DNA of 64,000 nt, from assembly GCF_900239345.1 (NCBI RefSeq), contig NZ_OESZ01000044.1, positions 1-64,000 of the forward strand. Reading direction: 5' to 3'. How positions within the stretch are numbered: the first letter of the stretch is position 1; each line of letters begins with the position of its first letter. This stretch comes from Tenacibaculum dicentrarchi. Lineage in GTDB: Bacteria; Bacteroidota; Bacteroidia; Flavobacteriales; Flavobacteriaceae. Below the pieces are notes generated by a model. That model was not told where the DNA came from. It made no database searches and was given only the letters and a program-made list of their open reading frames with translations. Shown in pieces: positions 45,408 through 55,674 of this stretch. The translations under genes were made by a program, and so were the position numbers.

Positions 45408-46295
45408 ATGTTATTGACGGCTTTCTTAGACTACCTAGAACACGAAAAAAACTATTCAAAAAATACGATTAATGCCTATCGGATAGATTTACTTGGTTTT
45501 AAAGATTTTTGCATCACCGAATTTGACCAAGAAGATTTGGCAACCATTCATTACAATCAGATAAGAACCTGGATCGTTTCACTTATTAATGCTGAAATAT
45601 CAAACAGAAGTGTAAACCGAAAAATGAGTTCTTTAAGAACATTTTATACTTTTTTGCAAAAAATAGCTGCTATTGAAAATAATCCAATGGCAAAACACAA
45701 AGCATTGAAAGTTCAAAAAAAAATACAAACACCTTTTGATATTGATGAAATACAGGAAGTAATTGCGCTTTTAAGTGAACCTGATAATTTCGAATCGGTA
45801 AGAAATAAATTGATTGTAGAATTGCTATATTCTACAGGGATGAGACGAATTGAAATGATTAATATTAAAGAGAAAGATATTGATTTTAGCAAACAAGTAA
45901 TAAAAGTACTAGGTAAAAGAAACAAAGAACGCTATGTAATGTTACTTTCAACAGTGTTAAAAACATTAAACGAGTATTTAATTTTAAAAAGAACTTACGA
46001 GGTGGCAGGTGAACAGGCGCTGTTGATCACAGAAAAAGGAACTAAAATTTACGAAAAACTTGTGTACCGAATAATAAATGTGTACTTTAGTAGGGTATCT
46101 ACAAAAGCTAAAAAAAGCCCCCATATATTAAGGCATGCTTTTGCTACTCACTTATTAAATAATGGTGCGTCGTTAAATTCGGTTAAAGAATTGCTAGGGC
46201 ATTCAAGTTTAGCCTCAACTCAAGTATATACGCATAATAGCTTGGAGCAAATAAAAAAAGTGTATAATAAAGCTCATCCTAGAGAGTTAAAATAA
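45408..46295 (+). CDS. xerC: Tyrosine recombinase XerC
   Basis: Site-specific recombinase that resolves chromosome dimers at dif with a partner. The 295-residue protein has the N-terminal SAM-like core-binding domain (YLEHEKNYSKNTINAYRIDL) and the catalytic set Arg in STGMRRIE, HILRHAFATHLL (His and Arg), LLGHSS (His) and the nucleophile Tyr in STQVYTH. It sits between rpsU and hpf, a conserved arrangement as I recall, so it is a housekeeping Xer rather than a mobile-element integrase. Confidence 0.9.
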   Translation: MLLTAFLDYLEHEKNYSKNTINAYRIDLLGFKDFCITEFDQEDLATIHYNQIRTWIVSLINAEISNRSVNRKMSSLRTFYTFLQKIAAIENNPMAKHKALKVQKKIQTPFDIDEIQEVIALLSEPDNFESVRNKLIVELLYSTGMRRIEMINIKEKDIDFSKQVIKVLGKRNKERYVMLLSTVLKTLNEYLILKRTYEVAGEQALLITEKGTKIYEKLVYRIINVYFSRVSTKAKKSPHILRHAFATHLLNNGASLNSVKELLGHSSLASTQVYTHNSLEQIKKVYNKAHPRELK

Positions 46296-46309
46296 AGATT
46301 GGAAAAATT

Positions 46310-46615
46310 ATGAAAGTATTCACACAGTCAGTAAATTTTACAGCAGATAAAAGTTTAATCGATTATATTGAAAAGAAAATTGAAGGTCTAGAAAAGTTCC
46401 ATGATAAAATAGTTGATGTAGAAGTATATTTAAAAGTACAGAAAACTAGTGAGAAGGAAAATAAAATAACAGAAATCAAAATAAATATACCAGGTGATGA
46501 ATTTATGGTGAAAAAACAAACAAAAACCTTTGAAGAAGGCGTCAACATTGCGATTGATTCATTAAAAAGAAGTTTGAAAAAGTCAAAAGAGAAGCAAAGA
46601 ACGATTTTAGTTTAA
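46310..46615 (+). CDS. hpf: Ribosome hibernation promoting factor (HPF/RaiA family)
   Basis: The 101-residue short-form protein binds the small subunit and inactivates ribosomes in stationary phase. Features are KVFTQSVNFTADKSLIDYIE at the N-terminus and the basic SLKRSLKKSKEKQR tail. Long-form HPF has an extra dimerisation domain, absent here. It starts 15 bp after xerC and is probably cotranscribed. Confidence 0.88.
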   Translation: MKVFTQSVNFTADKSLIDYIEKKIEGLEKFHDKIVDVEVYLKVQKTSEKENKITEIKINIPGDEFMVKKQTKTFEEGVNIAIDSLKRSLKKSKEKQRTILV

Positions 46616-46678
46616 TAAAAAATTAAAAGTTTTTTAAAAATAAATTGAAAAAAGTTTTAAAATATAGAAATTACTTTA

Positions 46679-46686
46679 TACATTTG
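46679..46686 (+). promoter_or_regulatory. -7 box of the tRNA-tuf cluster
   Basis: TACATTTG fits TAnnTTTG and lies 44 bp before the first tRNA. Confidence 0.6.
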
Positions 46687-46730
46687 CAATCCGTTAGAAA
46701 TAGCGGATTGTTTTTATTGACAATTAAAAA

Positions 46731-46804
46731 GCCGATGTAGCTCAGCTGGCTAGAGCAGCTGATTTGTAATCAGCAGGTCGTGGGTTCGAGTCCCTCCATT
46801 GGCT
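46731..46804 (+). tRNA. tRNA-Thr (UGU)
   Basis: A 74-nt cloverleaf: acceptor arms GCCGATG/CATTGGC, D-arm GCTCAGCTGGCTAGAGC, anticodon loop TTTGTAA and T-arm GGTTCGAGTCC. The anticodon TGT reads ACA/ACG Thr codons. CCA is not encoded. Confidence 0.95.
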
Positions 46805-46849
46805 CAATAAAACAAAAAGTTCATTATTTATTAAGTGCCAAAAAAAATA

Positions 46850-46932
46850 GGGGAGATACCAAAGCGGCCAACTGGGACGGACTGTAACTCCGTTGTCTTA
46901 CGACTTCGCAGGTTCGAATCCTGCTCTCCCCA
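46850..46932 (+). tRNA. tRNA-Tyr (GUA)
   Basis: An 83-nt class II tRNA with a long variable arm: acceptor GGGGAGA/TCTCCCC, anticodon GTA between ACT and ACT, T-arm GGTTCGAATCC and discriminator A. CCA is not encoded. Confidence 0.95.
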
Positions 46933-47003
46933 CTTTTTTAAAACTTATTAGTCAATGTGTCAAGCTTCAACTTTTGATTATTGATGAAAAGTTTTAAAAA
47001 TAT

Positions 47004-47076
47004 GCGAAAGTAGCTCAGTTGGTAGAGCGTCAGCCTTCCAAGCTGAATGTCGCCAGTTCGAACCTGGTCTTTCGCT
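47004..47076 (+). tRNA. tRNA-Gly (UCC)
   Basis: A 73-nt cloverleaf with acceptor GCGAAAG/CTTTCGC, anticodon loop CTTCCAA (TCC) in stem TCAGC/GCTGA, and T-arm AGTTCGAACCT. Confidence 0.95.
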
Positions 47077-47087
47077 CTAAAATCTAC

Positions 47088-47160
47088 GCCGGTGTAGCTC
47101 AGTTGGTAGAGCGCATCCTTGGTAGGGATGAGGTCATCGGTTCAAATCCGATCATTGGCT
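47088..47160 (+). tRNA. tRNA-Thr (GGU)
   Basis: A 73-nt cloverleaf with acceptor GCCGGTG/CATTGGC, anticodon loop TTGGTAG (GGT) in stem CATCC/GGATG, and T-arm GGTTCAAATCC. It lies 75 bp upstream of tuf, a common tRNA-tuf arrangement. Confidence 0.95.
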
Positions 47161-47234
47161 CTTTTTTGGAGTTTTTTAAAAAAGGATTTAAAGTAATACT
47201 AAATATATTTAACTAAGAATTAAAATTAATAATC

Positions 47235-48422
47235 ATGGCAAAAGAAACTTACGATCGTTCGAAGCCCCACTTAAATGTTGGTACTATTGGTCACGTAGAT
47301 CACGGTAAAACTACATTAACTGCTGCTATCACAAAAGTATTAGCTGATGCAGGATTCTCTGAAGCTAGAGATTTTGATCAAATCGATAATGCTCCAGAAG
47401 AAAAAGAAAGAGGTATTACAATTAACTCTTCTCACGTTGAATATGCGACTCAGAACCGTCACTATGCACACGTAGATTGTCCAGGTCACGCCGATTATGT
47501 TAAGAACATGGTTACAGGTGCCGCTCAGATGGATGGAGCTATTTTAGTAGTAGCTGCAACTGATGGTCCTATGCCACAAACACGTGAGCACATTTTATTA
47601 GGTCGTCAGGTAGGTATTCCTCGTATGGTTGTTTTCTTGAATAAAGTTGACATGGTTGATGATGAGGAGTTACTTGAGTTAGTAGAAATGGAAGTAAGAG
47701 AGTTATTATCTTTCTATGAATATGATGGGGATAATGGTCCTGTAGTTTCAGGTTCAGCTTTAGGAGCTTTAAATGGTGAAGAGAAATGGGTTAATACTGT
47801 TTTAGAATTAATGGAAGCAGTTGATGCTTGGATCGAAGAGCCTTTAAGAGAGACTGAAAAAGATTTCTTAATGCCTATTGAAGATGTATTCTCTATTACT
47901 GGTCGTGGTACTGTAGCAACTGGTCGTATTGAAACAGGAATCATCAATTCTGGTGATGCTGTAGATATTATCGGTATGGGTACTGAGAAGTTAGCTTCTA
48001 CAGTTACTGGTATTGAAATGTTCCGTCAAATCTTAGATAGAGGTGAGGCTGGAGATAATGCAGGTATCTTATTAAGAGGTATTGCTAAAGAAGATATTAA
48101 AAGAGGAATGGTAATCTGTAAGCCAGGTTCTGTAACTCCACACGCTAAGTTTAAGGCTGAGGTGTATGTATTGAAAAAAGAAGAAGGTGGACGTCACACT
48201 CCATTCCATAATAACTATCGCCCTCAGTTTTACGTACGTACTACTGATGTAACAGGAAATATTTTCTTACCAGAAGGTGTAGAAATGGTTATGCCTGGTG
48301 ATAACTTAACTATTACAGTTGAATTAATCCAACCAATTGCATTAAACTTAGGTTTACAGTTTGCTATCCGTGAAGGTGGTAGAACAGTAGGTGCAGGTCA
48401 GGTTACTGAAATTTTAGACTAA
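47235..48422 (+). CDS. tuf: Translation elongation factor Tu
   Basis: GTPase that delivers aminoacyl-tRNA to the ribosome. The 395-residue protein has [10 protein letters not shown] (P-loop), the effector [13 protein letters not shown] (G3) and NKVDMVDD (G4), plus beta-barrel domains 2 and 3. It follows a tRNA cluster and precedes tRNA-Trp and secE, the conserved bacterial order. A strong terminator lies between tuf and tRNA-Trp. Confidence 0.97.
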   Translation: MAKETYDRSKPHLNVGTIGHVDHGKTTLTAAITKVLADAGFSEARDFDQIDNAPEEKERGITINSSHVEYATQNRHYAHVDCPGHADYVKNMVTGAAQMDGAILVVAATDGPMPQTREHILLGRQVGIPRMVVFLNKVDMVDDEELLELVEMEVRELLSFYEYDGDNGPVVSGSALGALNGEEKWVNTVLELMEAVDAWIEEPLRETEKDFLMPIEDVFSITGRGTVATGRIETGIINSGDAVDIIGMGTEKLASTVTGIEMFRQILDRGEAGDNAGILLRGIAKEDIKRGMVICKPGSVTPHAKFKAEVYVLKKEEGGRHTPFHNNYRPQFYVRTTDVTGNIFLPEGVEMVMPGDNLTITVELIQPIALNLGLQFAIREGGRTVGAGQVTEILD

Positions 48423-48440
48423 TTTATTAGTTTATATTCT

Positions 48441-48476
48441 AAAAAAGGAGTCTCTTAAATGAGAGACTCCTTTTAA
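48441..48476 (+). terminator. Terminator after tuf
   Basis: AAAGGAGTCTCT pairs with AGAGACTCCTTT around a 6-nt loop, with a weak T-run after it. Confidence 0.85.
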
Positions 48477-48484
48477 AATAAAAT

Positions 48485-48556
48485 ACGGACGTAGTTCAGC
48501 GGTAGAGCACTGGTCTCCAAAACCAGCTGTCGGGAGTTCGAATCTCTCCGTCCGTG
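48485..48556 (+). tRNA. tRNA-Trp (CCA)
   Basis: A 72-nt cloverleaf: acceptor ACGGACG/CGTCCGT with discriminator G, anticodon loop CTCCAAA (CCA) in stem CTGGT/ACCAG, and T-arm AGTTCGAATCT. It lies between tuf and secE, its usual position in bacteria. Confidence 0.95.
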
Positions 48557-48565
48557 CATAATTAA

Positions 48566-48596
48566 AGCGAGTTATAATGATAAATTGTAACTCGCT
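48566..48596 (+). promoter_or_regulatory. Hairpin between tRNA-Trp and secE
   Basis: AGCGAGTTA (48566-48574) pairs perfectly with TAACTCGCT (48588-48596). There is no T-run; the AAAAGGAT that follows is a possible ribosome binding site for secE. It may be a processing signal separating the tRNA from the mRNA. Confidence 0.6.
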
Positions 48597-48610
48597 AAAA
48601 GGATAACAAA

Positions 48611-48802
48611 ATGAATAACTTTATACAATACATCAAAGGTTCTTTTGAAGAATTAAATACAAATATGACATGGGCTTCTCGTGAAGAGGTGCAAAAGTCT
48701 ACTGTAATTGTTGCGGCGTTTACAATTGTTTTTGCTTTAGTCGTAGCAGGAGTAGATAAGGTTTTTCAAACAGGATTAGATAATTTCTTTAAAATGTTTT
48801 AA
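48611..48802 (+). CDS. secE: Preprotein translocase subunit SecE
   Basis: The 63-residue single-span form of SecE clamps SecY in the inner membrane. It has the amphipathic start FIQYIKGSFEELNTNMTWAS, with the conserved Trp, and one membrane segment (VIVAAFTIVFALVVAGV). Its stop codon overlaps the ATG of nusG by one base (TAATG), so the two are translationally coupled. Confidence 0.93.
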   Translation: MNNFIQYIKGSFEELNTNMTWASREEVQKSTVIVAAFTIVFALVVAGVDKVFQTGLDNFFKMF

Positions 48803-49353
48803 TGATGGCTGACTCAGTAATGAAGTGGTATGTGGTAAGAGCTGTTGGTGGTCAAGAAAATAAGGTTAAAGCCTATATTGAGACAGAAATCGCTCGTTTT
48901 GGTTTGTCTGATTTTGTAAGTAAAGTTATTGTTCCTACAGAAAAAGTTATTCAAGTAAGAAACGGAAAGAAAGTTAACAGAGAAAGAGTCTATTTTCCTG
49001 GATATGTAATGGTAGAAGCTAATTTAGCTGGAGAAGTACCTCATGTGATAAAATCAGTAACAGGCGTTATTGGTTTTTTAGGTGAAACAAAAGGTGGTGA
49101 ACCAGTGCCTATGCGTAAATCAGAAGTAAATAGGATGTTAGGAAAAGTTGATGAACTTTCTGTAAAAGATGAAAATATTGCAATTCCTTTTAATACTGGT
49201 GAAACAGTAAAAGTAATTGATGGTCCTTTTAATGGTTTTGATGGAATTGTTGAAAAAGTTAATGAGGAAAAGCGTAAGTTAGAAGTAATGGTTAAAATTT
49301 TCGGAAGAAAAACTCCATTAGAATTAAACTATATGCAAGTAGAAAAAATATAA
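48802..49353 (+). CDS. nusG: Transcription termination/antitermination protein NusG
   Basis: The 183-residue factor binds RNA polymerase and links it to the ribosome or Rho. The N-terminal NGN domain reads KWYVVRAVGGQENKVKAYIE and the C-terminal KOW motif GETVKVIDGPFNGFDGIVEK. An alternative ATG lies one codon downstream (MM start). secE-nusG-rplK is the universal order. Confidence 0.95.
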   Translation: MMADSVMKWYVVRAVGGQENKVKAYIETEIARFGLSDFVSKVIVPTEKVIQVRNGKKVNRERVYFPGYVMVEANLAGEVPHVIKSVTGVIGFLGETKGGEPVPMRKSEVNRMLGKVDELSVKDENIAIPFNTGETVKVIDGPFNGFDGIVEKVNEEKRKLEVMVKIFGRKTPLELNYMQVEKI

Positions 49354-49421
49354 TCGTTACACCTATATTTAGATGTGTTTAAAGCTTCCATTTTAAATAT
49401 ATCGTTTTTAAATCTTAAACA

Positions 49422-49859
49422 ATGGCAAAAGAAATAAGTAAGTTAGTTAAACTACAAGTTAGGGGAGGTGCTGCGAATCCGTCGCCACCAGTTGGACCCG
49501 CTTTAGGTGCTGCCGGTGTTAATATCATGGAGTTCTGTAAGCAATTTAATGCTCGTACACAGGACAAACAAGGTAAAGTTTTACCTGTTGTGATTACTGT
49601 TTATAAAGACAAATCTTTTGAGTTTGTTGTAAAAACACCACCAGCTGCAGTACAATTGTTAGAAGCGGCCAAAATTAAGAAAGGTTCTGGGGAACCAAAT
49701 AGGAAAAAAGTAGCAAGTGTTTCTTGGGATCAAATTCAAGTAATTGCAGAAGACAAAATGGTAGATATGAATGCCTTTAAAGTTGAATCTGCAATGAAAA
49801 TGATAGCCGGAACCGCTCGTTCTATGGGATTAACAGTGACAGGTAATGCACCTGCTTAA
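49422..49859 (+). CDS. rplK: 50S ribosomal protein L11
   Basis: A 145-residue protein of the GTPase-associated centre that binds 23S rRNA. It has the proline-rich hinge [20 protein letters not shown] and the rRNA-binding C-terminal domain ending in [10 protein letters not shown]. It is followed by rplA after 20 bp. Confidence 0.96.
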   Translation: MAKEISKLVKLQVRGGAANPSPPVGPALGAAGVNIMEFCKQFNARTQDKQGKVLPVVITVYKDKSFEFVVKTPPAAVQLLEAAKIKKGSGEPNRKKVASVSWDQIQVIAEDKMVDMNAFKVESAMKMIAGTARSMGLTVTGNAPA

Positions 49860-49879
49860 ACTTTAAAAGATATTTAGAA

Positions 49880-50569
49880 ATGGCAATTACTAGAAAGCAA
49901 AAAGAAGCTCGTTCTAAGGTAGATAGCTCTAAAGTTTACAGCTTAAACGATGCAGCAACCTTAGTTAAAGAAATTACAACTGTAAAATTTGACGCATCTG
50001 TAGATTTAGCAGTACGTTTAGGAGTTGATCCTCGTAAAGCAAATCAAATGGTACGTGGAGTTGTAACATTACCTCATGGAACAGGAAAAGATGTAAAAGT
50101 ATTAGCATTAGTTACGCCTGATAAAGAAGCAGAAGCTGTTGCAGCTGGTGCTGATTATGTTGGGTTGGATGAATACCTTCAAAAAATTAAAGGAGGTTGG
50201 ACTGATGTTGATGTGATTATAACTATGCCTAGTGTTATGGGGAAGTTAGGTCCTTTAGGTCGTGTTTTAGGACCAAGAGGTTTAATGCCTAACCCAAAGA
50301 CAGGTACAGTAACTATGAACGTTGCAAAAGCAGTACAAGAAGTTAAAGCTGGTAAAATTGACTTTAAAGTTGATAAAACAGGTATTGTACATGCTGCTAT
50401 CGGAAAAGTGTCTTTTGATGCTCAGAAGATTCAGGAAAATGCAAATGAGTTATTACAAACGTTAGTTAAATTAAAGCCAACAGCGGCTAAAGGAGATTAT
50501 ATAAAGAGTATATTTATGTCTTCAACTATGAGTCCTAGTATTGCTGTAGATGAAAAATCTATATCATAG
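49880..50569 (+). CDS. rplA: 50S ribosomal protein L1
   Basis: The 229-residue protein forms the L1 stalk and usually represses the rplKA mRNA. Typical segments are [40 protein letters not shown] and [10 protein letters not shown]. It lies 18 bp before rplJ. Confidence 0.96.
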   Translation: MAITRKQKEARSKVDSSKVYSLNDAATLVKEITTVKFDASVDLAVRLGVDPRKANQMVRGVVTLPHGTGKDVKVLALVTPDKEAEAVAAGADYVGLDEYLQKIKGGWTDVDVIITMPSVMGKLGPLGRVLGPRGLMPNPKTGTVTMNVAKAVQEVKAGKIDFKVDKTGIVHAAIGKVSFDAQKIQENANELLQTLVKLKPTAAKGDYIKSIFMSSTMSPSIAVDEKSIS

Positions 50570-50587
50570 GCACTTAAACTTTTAATT

Positions 50588-51103
50588 ATGACAAGAGAAG
50601 ATAAATTACAAGTAATACAAGATTTAACAGCAAGATTAGCAGATACAGGTACCATCTATTTAGCAGATATTTCTGGATTAGATGCTGTTACTACTTCAAA
50701 CTTAAGAAGAGCTTGTTTTAAAGCAAACGTAGAATTATCTGTTATTAAAAACACATTGCTATCAAAAGCAATGGAAGCTTCTGATAAAGATTTCGGAGAT
50801 TTACCAGCTGTTTTAAAAGGGAATACTTCAATGATGATTTCAGAGGTGTCTAACGCTCCTGCTAAAGTTATCAAAGAGTTCAGAAAAAAATCAGAAAAGC
50901 CTCTATTAAAAGGTGCTTTTGTTGAAGAGTCTGTTTATGTTGGAGATGACCAATTAGACGCATTAGTTAACATTAAATCTAGAGAAGAACTTATTGGAGA
51001 TATTATCTCATTATTACAATCGCCTGCTAAAAATGTTGTTTCAGCATTACAATCAGGAGGTAACAAATTATCTGGTATCTTAAAGACATTATCAGATAAA
51101 TAA
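50588..51103 (+). CDS. rplJ: 50S ribosomal protein L10
   Basis: The 171-residue stalk base carries L7/L12 dimers on its C-terminal helix ([20 protein letters not shown]). The N-terminal RNA-binding domain contains [21 protein letters not shown]10-L7/L12 normally represses this mRNA. It is followed by rplL after 47 bp. Confidence 0.95.
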   Translation: MTREDKLQVIQDLTARLADTGTIYLADISGLDAVTTSNLRRACFKANVELSVIKNTLLSKAMEASDKDFGDLPAVLKGNTSMMISEVSNAPAKVIKEFRKKSEKPLLKGAFVEESVYVGDDQLDALVNIKSREELIGDIISLLQSPAKNVVSALQSGGNKLSGILKTLSDK

Positions 51104-51150
51104 GCACGCGCACAAATAAACTAAATAATAAATTTCAAAACACAATTAAA

Positions 51151-51522
51151 ATGGCAGAATTAAAAGATTTCGCAGAGCAATTAGTTAACTTAACAGTAAA
51201 AGAGGTTAATGAATTAGCTGATATTTTAAAAGATGAGTATGGTATTGAGCCAGCAGCAGCAGCTGTAGCAGTAGCAGGACCAGCAGCAGGAGGAGATGCA
51301 GCAGATGAGCAAACTGAATTTGATGTTATTTTAAAAGCAGCAGGTGGTTCTAAATTAGCTGTAGTAAAATTAGTTAAAGAATTAACTGGATTAGGGTTAA
51401 AAGAAGCTAAAGCAATCGTTGATAGCGCACCAGCACCAGTAAAAGAAGGAGTATCTAAAGATGAGGCTGAAGGTCTTTTAAAATCTTTAGAAGAAGCAGG
51501 AGCTGAAGCAGAGATTAAGTAA
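51151..51522 (+). CDS. rplL: 50S ribosomal protein L7/L12
   Basis: The 123-residue acidic stalk protein recruits translation factors. The N-terminal dimerisation helix ([20 protein letters not shown]), an Ala/Gly hinge ([16 protein letters not shown]) and the factor-binding C-terminal domain ([20 protein letters not shown]) are all present. The long antisense frame over this gene is a composition artefact. Confidence 0.96.
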   Translation: MAELKDFAEQLVNLTVKEVNELADILKDEYGIEPAAAAVAVAGPAAGGDAADEQTEFDVILKAAGGSKLAVVKLVKELTGLGLKEAKAIVDSAPAPVKEGVSKDEAEGLLKSLEEAGAEAEIK

Positions 51523-51558
51523 TCTATATTCCTGGTTTTAACTAGGTAAAACAATTAA

Positions 51559-51605
51559 GGTTTAGGTACTAGAAACATCTGTTTCTGGTCCTAAACCATT
51601 TTGTG
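51559..51605 (+). terminator. Two-part hairpin between rplL and rpoB, possible attenuator
   Basis: GGTTTAGG (51559-51566) pairs with CCTAAACC (51590-51597), and within it AGAAAC (51571-51576) with GTTTCT (51581-51586). A weak T-run (ATTTTG) follows. This is the place where many bacteria partly terminate transcription to set the ratio of ribosomal protein to RNA polymerase. Confidence 0.6.
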
Positions 51606-51664
51606 TATATATTCGTTCTTTATTTTATTACATAAGTAACATTGTAATAGTACGACTGTAAAGA

Positions 51665-51720
51665 GCTAACGTTAAGTTAGCAAAGCAATTAAAATTGCAT
51701 TATTGAAACGAAATAGTTTC
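51665..51720 (+). promoter_or_regulatory. Three tandem short hairpins in the rpoB leader
   Basis: GCTAAC/GTTAGC (51665-51681), GCAATT/AATTGC (51685-51698) and GAAAC/GTTTC (51705-51720) are three consecutive perfect short dyads between the attenuator-like stem and the rpoB start. A role as structured leader RNA or processing sites is possible; chance is not excluded in this AT-rich stretch. Confidence 0.45.
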
Positions 51721-51757
51721 AAAAAATAATATTTTTAATTTAAAAATAGCATCTCTT

Positions 51758-54700
51758 TTGGCAACGATAAACACTACTGAAAGAATTAACTTCGCATCAT
51801 CGCAATTAGGTACCGATTATCCAGACTTTTTGGATATTCAGGTGAAATCTTTCCAAGATTTTTTCCAATTGCAAACCAAAGCTGATGAGCGAGGTGAAGA
51901 AGGTTTGTATAAAACCTTCATGGATAACTTTCCGATTACAGATACCCGTAATCAATTTGTATTAGAATTTTTAGACTACTTTGTAGATCCACCAAGATAT
52001 AGCATTCAAGAATGTATTGAAAGAGGTTTAACACATAGTGTGCCTTTAAAAGCAAGGTTAAAACTTTATTGTACAGATCCTGAGCATGAAGATTTTGAAA
52101 CTATTGTTCAAGATGTGTATTTAGGAACAATTCCTTATATGACAAATTCTGGAACCTTCATTATTAATGGAGCTGAAAGAGTTGTTGTATCTCAATTACA
52201 CCGTTCACCAGGGGTGTTTTTTGGACAATCTTTCCATGCAAATGGAACTAAGTTGTATTCTGCAAGAGTAATTCCTTTTAAAGGATCTTGGATAGAATTT
52301 GCAACTGATATCAATCAGGTAATGTACGCTTATATTGATAGAAAGAAAAAACTACCAGTAACTACGTTATTCAGAGCCATTGGTTTTGAAAGAGATAAAG
52401 ATATATTAGAGATTTTTGATTTAGCAGAAGAAATTAAGGTTTCTAAAGCAGGATTAAAAAAAGTATTAGGGCGTAAACTAGCAGCTAGGGTTCTAAAAAC
52501 TTGGCATGAAGATTTCGTAGATGAAGATACCGGTGAAGTGGTGTCTATTGAACGTAACGAAATTGTTTTCGACCGTGATACAATCATAGAGAAAGAACAT
52601 ATTGATGAAATAATTGATGCAGGTGCTAAAACTATCTTATTACATAAGGTAGATAACGACATGGCCGATTATGCCATCATTCACAATACACTGCAGAAAG
52701 ATCCTACGAATTCTGAAAAAGAAGCAGTAGAGCACGTCTACAGACAATTACGTAATGCTGAACCGCCAGATGAGGAGACAGCAAGAGGAATTATTGAAAA
52801 ATTATTCTTCTCTGAGCAACGTTATAGTTTAGGTGAAGTTGGTCGTTTTAGAATGAACACCAAGTTACAGTTAAATGAGCCGATTGATCAGAAGGTATTA
52901 ACTAAAAATGATATTATTACCATTATCAAATACTTAATTGAGTTAATTAACTCAAAAGCAGAAGTAGATGATATTGATCACTTATCTAACCGTCGTGTAA
53001 GAACTGTTGGTGAACAATTAGCAGGTCAGTTTGGTGTAGGTTTAGCTCGTATGGCTCGTACTATTCGTGAAAGAATGAATGTGCGTGATAATGAGGTGTT
53101 TACTCCTATTGATTTAATTAATGCGAAGACCTTATCTTCAGTTATTAATTCGTTTTTTGGAACTAACCAGTTATCTCAATTTATGGATCAAACCAATCCA
53201 TTAGCTGAGATTACACACAAACGTCGTTTATCAGCACTAGGACCTGGAGGATTATCTAGAGAAAGAGCAGGATTCGAGGTTCGTGATGTTCACTATACAC
53301 ACTACGGACGTTTATGTCCAATTGAAACTCCTGAGGGACCGAATATTGGATTAATTTCATCTTTAGCAGTATTTGCAAAGGTTAACAGTTTAGGTTTTAT
53401 CGAAACTCCTTATAAAAAGGTTATCGAAGGAAACGTAGATGTACACCAAGAGCATATTTATTTAAGTGCTGAAGAAGAAGAAGGAATGAAGTTTGCACAA
53501 TCTAATTTAGAGGTAAGTGCAGCTGGAGATTTTGTTGGAGATAAATTAATTTCACGTGAAGGGGGAGATTTCCCTGTGGTAATACCTACTGAAATTGATT
53601 ATATGGATGTTGCACCTAATCAAATTGCATCTATATCTGCATCATTAATTCCTTTCTTAGAACATGATGATGCCAACCGTGCGTTAATGGGATCGAATAT
53701 GATGCGTCAAGCAGTTCCATTATTACGTCCAGAGTCTCCAATTGTAGGTACAGGATTAGAGCGTAGAGTTGCAAAAGATTCTCGTATTTTAATTAATGCT
53801 GAAGGACCTGGTGTTATTGAGTATGTTGATGCGAATAAAATAAGAATTAAGTATGATAGATCTGATGAAGAGCGTTTAGTAAGCTTTGATTCAGATGATA
53901 TTTCTTATAACTTAATTAAGTTTAGAAAAACAAATCAAGGTACGAACATTAACCTAAAACCAATTGTTAAAGTTGGAGATAGAGTTGAAGAAGGTCAAGT
54001 ACTTTGTGAAGGATATGCAACACAAAAAGGAGAATTAGCTTTAGGTAGAAATATGAAAGTAGCCTTTATGCCTTGGAAAGGGTATAACTTTGAGGATGCG
54101 ATTGTAATTTCTGAAAAAGTTGTTCGTGAAGATATCTTTACTTCTATTCATATTGACGAATATTCTTTAGATGTTCGTGATACGAAATTAGGAGCTGAAG
54201 AATTAACAAACGATATTCCTAACGTTTCAGAAGAGGCTACTAAAGACTTAGATGAAAATGGAATGATTCGTATTGGAGCAGAGGTTAATCCAGGTGATAT
54301 CTTAATTGGTAAAATTACTCCAAAAGGTGAATCTGACCCAACTCCTGAAGAAAAATTATTAAGAGCTATCTTTGGTGATAAAGCAGGTGATGTAAAAGAT
54401 GCATCACTAAAAGCTTCTCCATCATTAAGAGGGGTAGTAATTAATAAAAAATTATTCCAACGTGCTGTAAAAGATAAAACAAAACGTGCTAGAGATAAAG
54501 AAGCTATTGCTGTTTTAGAAGCATCTTATGTACACAAGTTTGAAGATTTAAAAGATTTATTAATTGAAAAATTATTTAATCTAATTACAGGAAAAACTTC
54601 TCAAGGGGTATTTAATGATTTAGGAGAGGAAGTATTACCAAAAGGTAAAAAATTCACTCAAAAAATGTTGAATTCTGTAGGTGATTTTACGCACTTACAC

Positions 54701-55570
54701 GGAACTTGGACTACTGATAAAGATTTAAATAGATTAGTTGTTGAATTAGTTCACAATTATAAAATTAAAGTTAACGATTTACAAGGTTCTTTACGTCGTG
54801 AGAAATTTACAATTTCTGTAGGAGATGAATTACCAGCAGGAATCTTAAAACTTGCCAAAATTTATGTTGCTAAAAAACGTAAATTAAAAGTAGGAGATAA
54901 GATGGCAGGACGTCACGGAAATAAAGGTATTGTTGCTCGTATTGTTAGAGCTGAAGATATGCCTTTCTTAGCAGACGGAACGCCTGTTGATATTGTATTA
55001 AATCCATTAGGGGTACCATCTCGTATGAATATTGGTCAGATTTATGAAACTGTTCTTGGATGGGCAGGTCAGAAATTAGATCAGAAGTATGCAACACCAA
55101 TTTTTGATGGAGCAAACATCGACCAAATAAACGAGTTAACTGATAAAGCAGGAATTCCACGTTACGGACATACATATTTATATGATGGAGGTACAGGAAA
55201 ACGTTTCGATCAGCCAGCAACGGTAGGTATTATTTATATGATTAAGTTAGGTCACATGATTGAAGATAAAATGCACGCGCGTTCTATTGGACCTTACTCA
55301 TTAATTACGCAGCAACCACTTGGAGGTAAAGCTCAATTTGGAGGTCAGCGTTTTGGAGAGATGGAAGTTTGGGCACTTGAAGCATATGGTGCATCAAGTA
55401 TCTTAAGAGAAATCTTAACCGTAAAATCTGATGATGTATTAGGTAGAGCCAAAACTTACGAAGCAATCGTAAAAGGTGAAACTATGCCAGAACCAGGTTT
55501 ACCAGAATCATTTAATGTATTAATGCACGAACTGAAAGGTTTAGGATTAGATGTTAAATTAGAGGAATAA
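51758..55570 (+). CDS. rpoB: RNA polymerase beta subunit
   Basis: The 1270-residue catalytic subunit reads TTG as its start codon ([12 protein letters not shown]). Hallmarks are [21 protein letters not shown], the rifampicin region [20 protein letters not shown] with [12 protein letters not shown], and the C-terminal [20 protein letters not shown]. The usual RpoB length is matched. rpoC follows 104 bp downstream; the intervening AT-rich segment contains CATTCGGTAAA/TTTACCGAATG, a dyad discussed separately. Confidence 0.97.
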   Translation: MATINTTERINFASSQLGTDYPDFLDIQVKSFQDFFQLQTKADERGEEGLYKTFMDNFPITDTRNQFVLEFLDYFVDPPRYSIQECIERGLTHSVPLKARLKLYCTDPEHEDFETIVQDVYLGTIPYMTNSGTFIINGAERVVVSQLHRSPGVFFGQSFHANGTKLYSARVIPFKGSWIEFATDINQVMYAYIDRKKKLPVTTLFRAIGFERDKDILEIFDLAEEIKVSKAGLKKVLGRKLAARVLKTWHEDFVDEDTGEVVSIERNEIVFDRDTIIEKEHIDEIIDAGAKTILLHKVDNDMADYAIIHNTLQKDPTNSEKEAVEHVYRQLRNAEPPDEETARGIIEKLFFSEQRYSLGEVGRFRMNTKLQLNEPIDQKVLTKNDIITIIKYLIELINSKAEVDDIDHLSNRRVRTVGEQLAGQFGVGLARMARTIRERMNVRDNEVFTPIDLINAKTLSSVINSFFGTNQLSQFMDQTNPLAEITHKRRLSALGPGGLSRERAGFEVRDVHYTHYGRLCPIETPEGPNIGLISSLAVFAKVNSLGFIETPYKKVIEGNVDVHQEHIYLSAEEEEGMKFAQSNLEVSAAGDFVGDKLISREGGDFPVVIPTEIDYMDVAPNQIASISASLIPFLEHDDANRALMGSNMMRQAVPLLRPESPIVGTGLERRVAKDSRILINAEGPGVIEYVDANKIRIKYDRSDEERLVSFDSDDISYNLIKFRKTNQGTNINLKPIVKVGDRVEEGQVLCEGYATQKGELALGRNMKVAFMPWKGYNFEDAIVISEKVVREDIFTSIHIDEYSLDVRDTKLGAEELTNDIPNVSEEATKDLDENGMIRIGAEVNPGDILIGKITPKGESDPTPEEKLLRAIFGDKAGDVKDASLKASPSLRGVVINKKLFQRAVKDKTKRARDKEAIAVLEASYVHKFEDLKDLLIEKLFNLITGKTSQGVFNDLGEEVLPKGKKFTQKMLNSVGDFTHLHGTWTTDKDLNRLVVELVHNYKIKVNDLQGSLRREKFTISVGDELPAGILKLAKIYVAKKRKLKVGDKMAGRHGNKGIVARIVRAEDMPFLADGTPVDIVLNPLGVPSRMNIGQIYETVLGWAGQKLDQKYATPIFDGANIDQINELTDKAGIPRYGHTYLYDGGTGKRFDQPATVGIIYMIKLGHMIEDKMHARSIGPYSLITQQPLGGKAQFGGQRFGEMEVWALEAYGASSILREILTVKSDDVLGRAKTYEAIVKGETMPEPGLPESFNVLMHELKGLGLDVKLEE

Positions 55571-55586
55571 CAAACAGTGAAATATC

Positions 55587-55613
55587 ATTCGGTAATTAAA
55601 TTTACCGAATGAT
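55587..55613 (+). terminator. Dyad between rpoB and rpoC
   Basis: CATTCGGTAAA pairs perfectly with TTTACCGAATG around a 5-nt loop just after rpoB. There is no good T-run, so full termination is unlikely; it could be a processing or pausing hairpin inside the rpoBC transcript. It lies within the extended rpoC reading frame, which argues that this frame's upstream part is not translated. Confidence 0.6.
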
Positions 55614-55674
55614 AAATCATTTTAAATATACGTCTCATTTAGAGGCAATTTTTAATTCGAATCCATTACTTATT

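Noticed and set aside
47019..47216. Reading frame over the tRNA-Gly and tRNA-Thr genes
   Set aside because: It is a known type of tRNA translation artefact (VAQLVERILGR pattern).
51135..51554. Antisense frame of 139 codons over rplL
   Set aside because: The Ala/Ser-rich shadow arises from the GCA-rich hinge of L7/L12; rplL itself is certain.
55609..55674. Upstream start for RpoC
   Set aside because: The extra 22 codons begin in the intergenic hairpin and are not typical of Rpo[14 protein letters not shown] is the family start.
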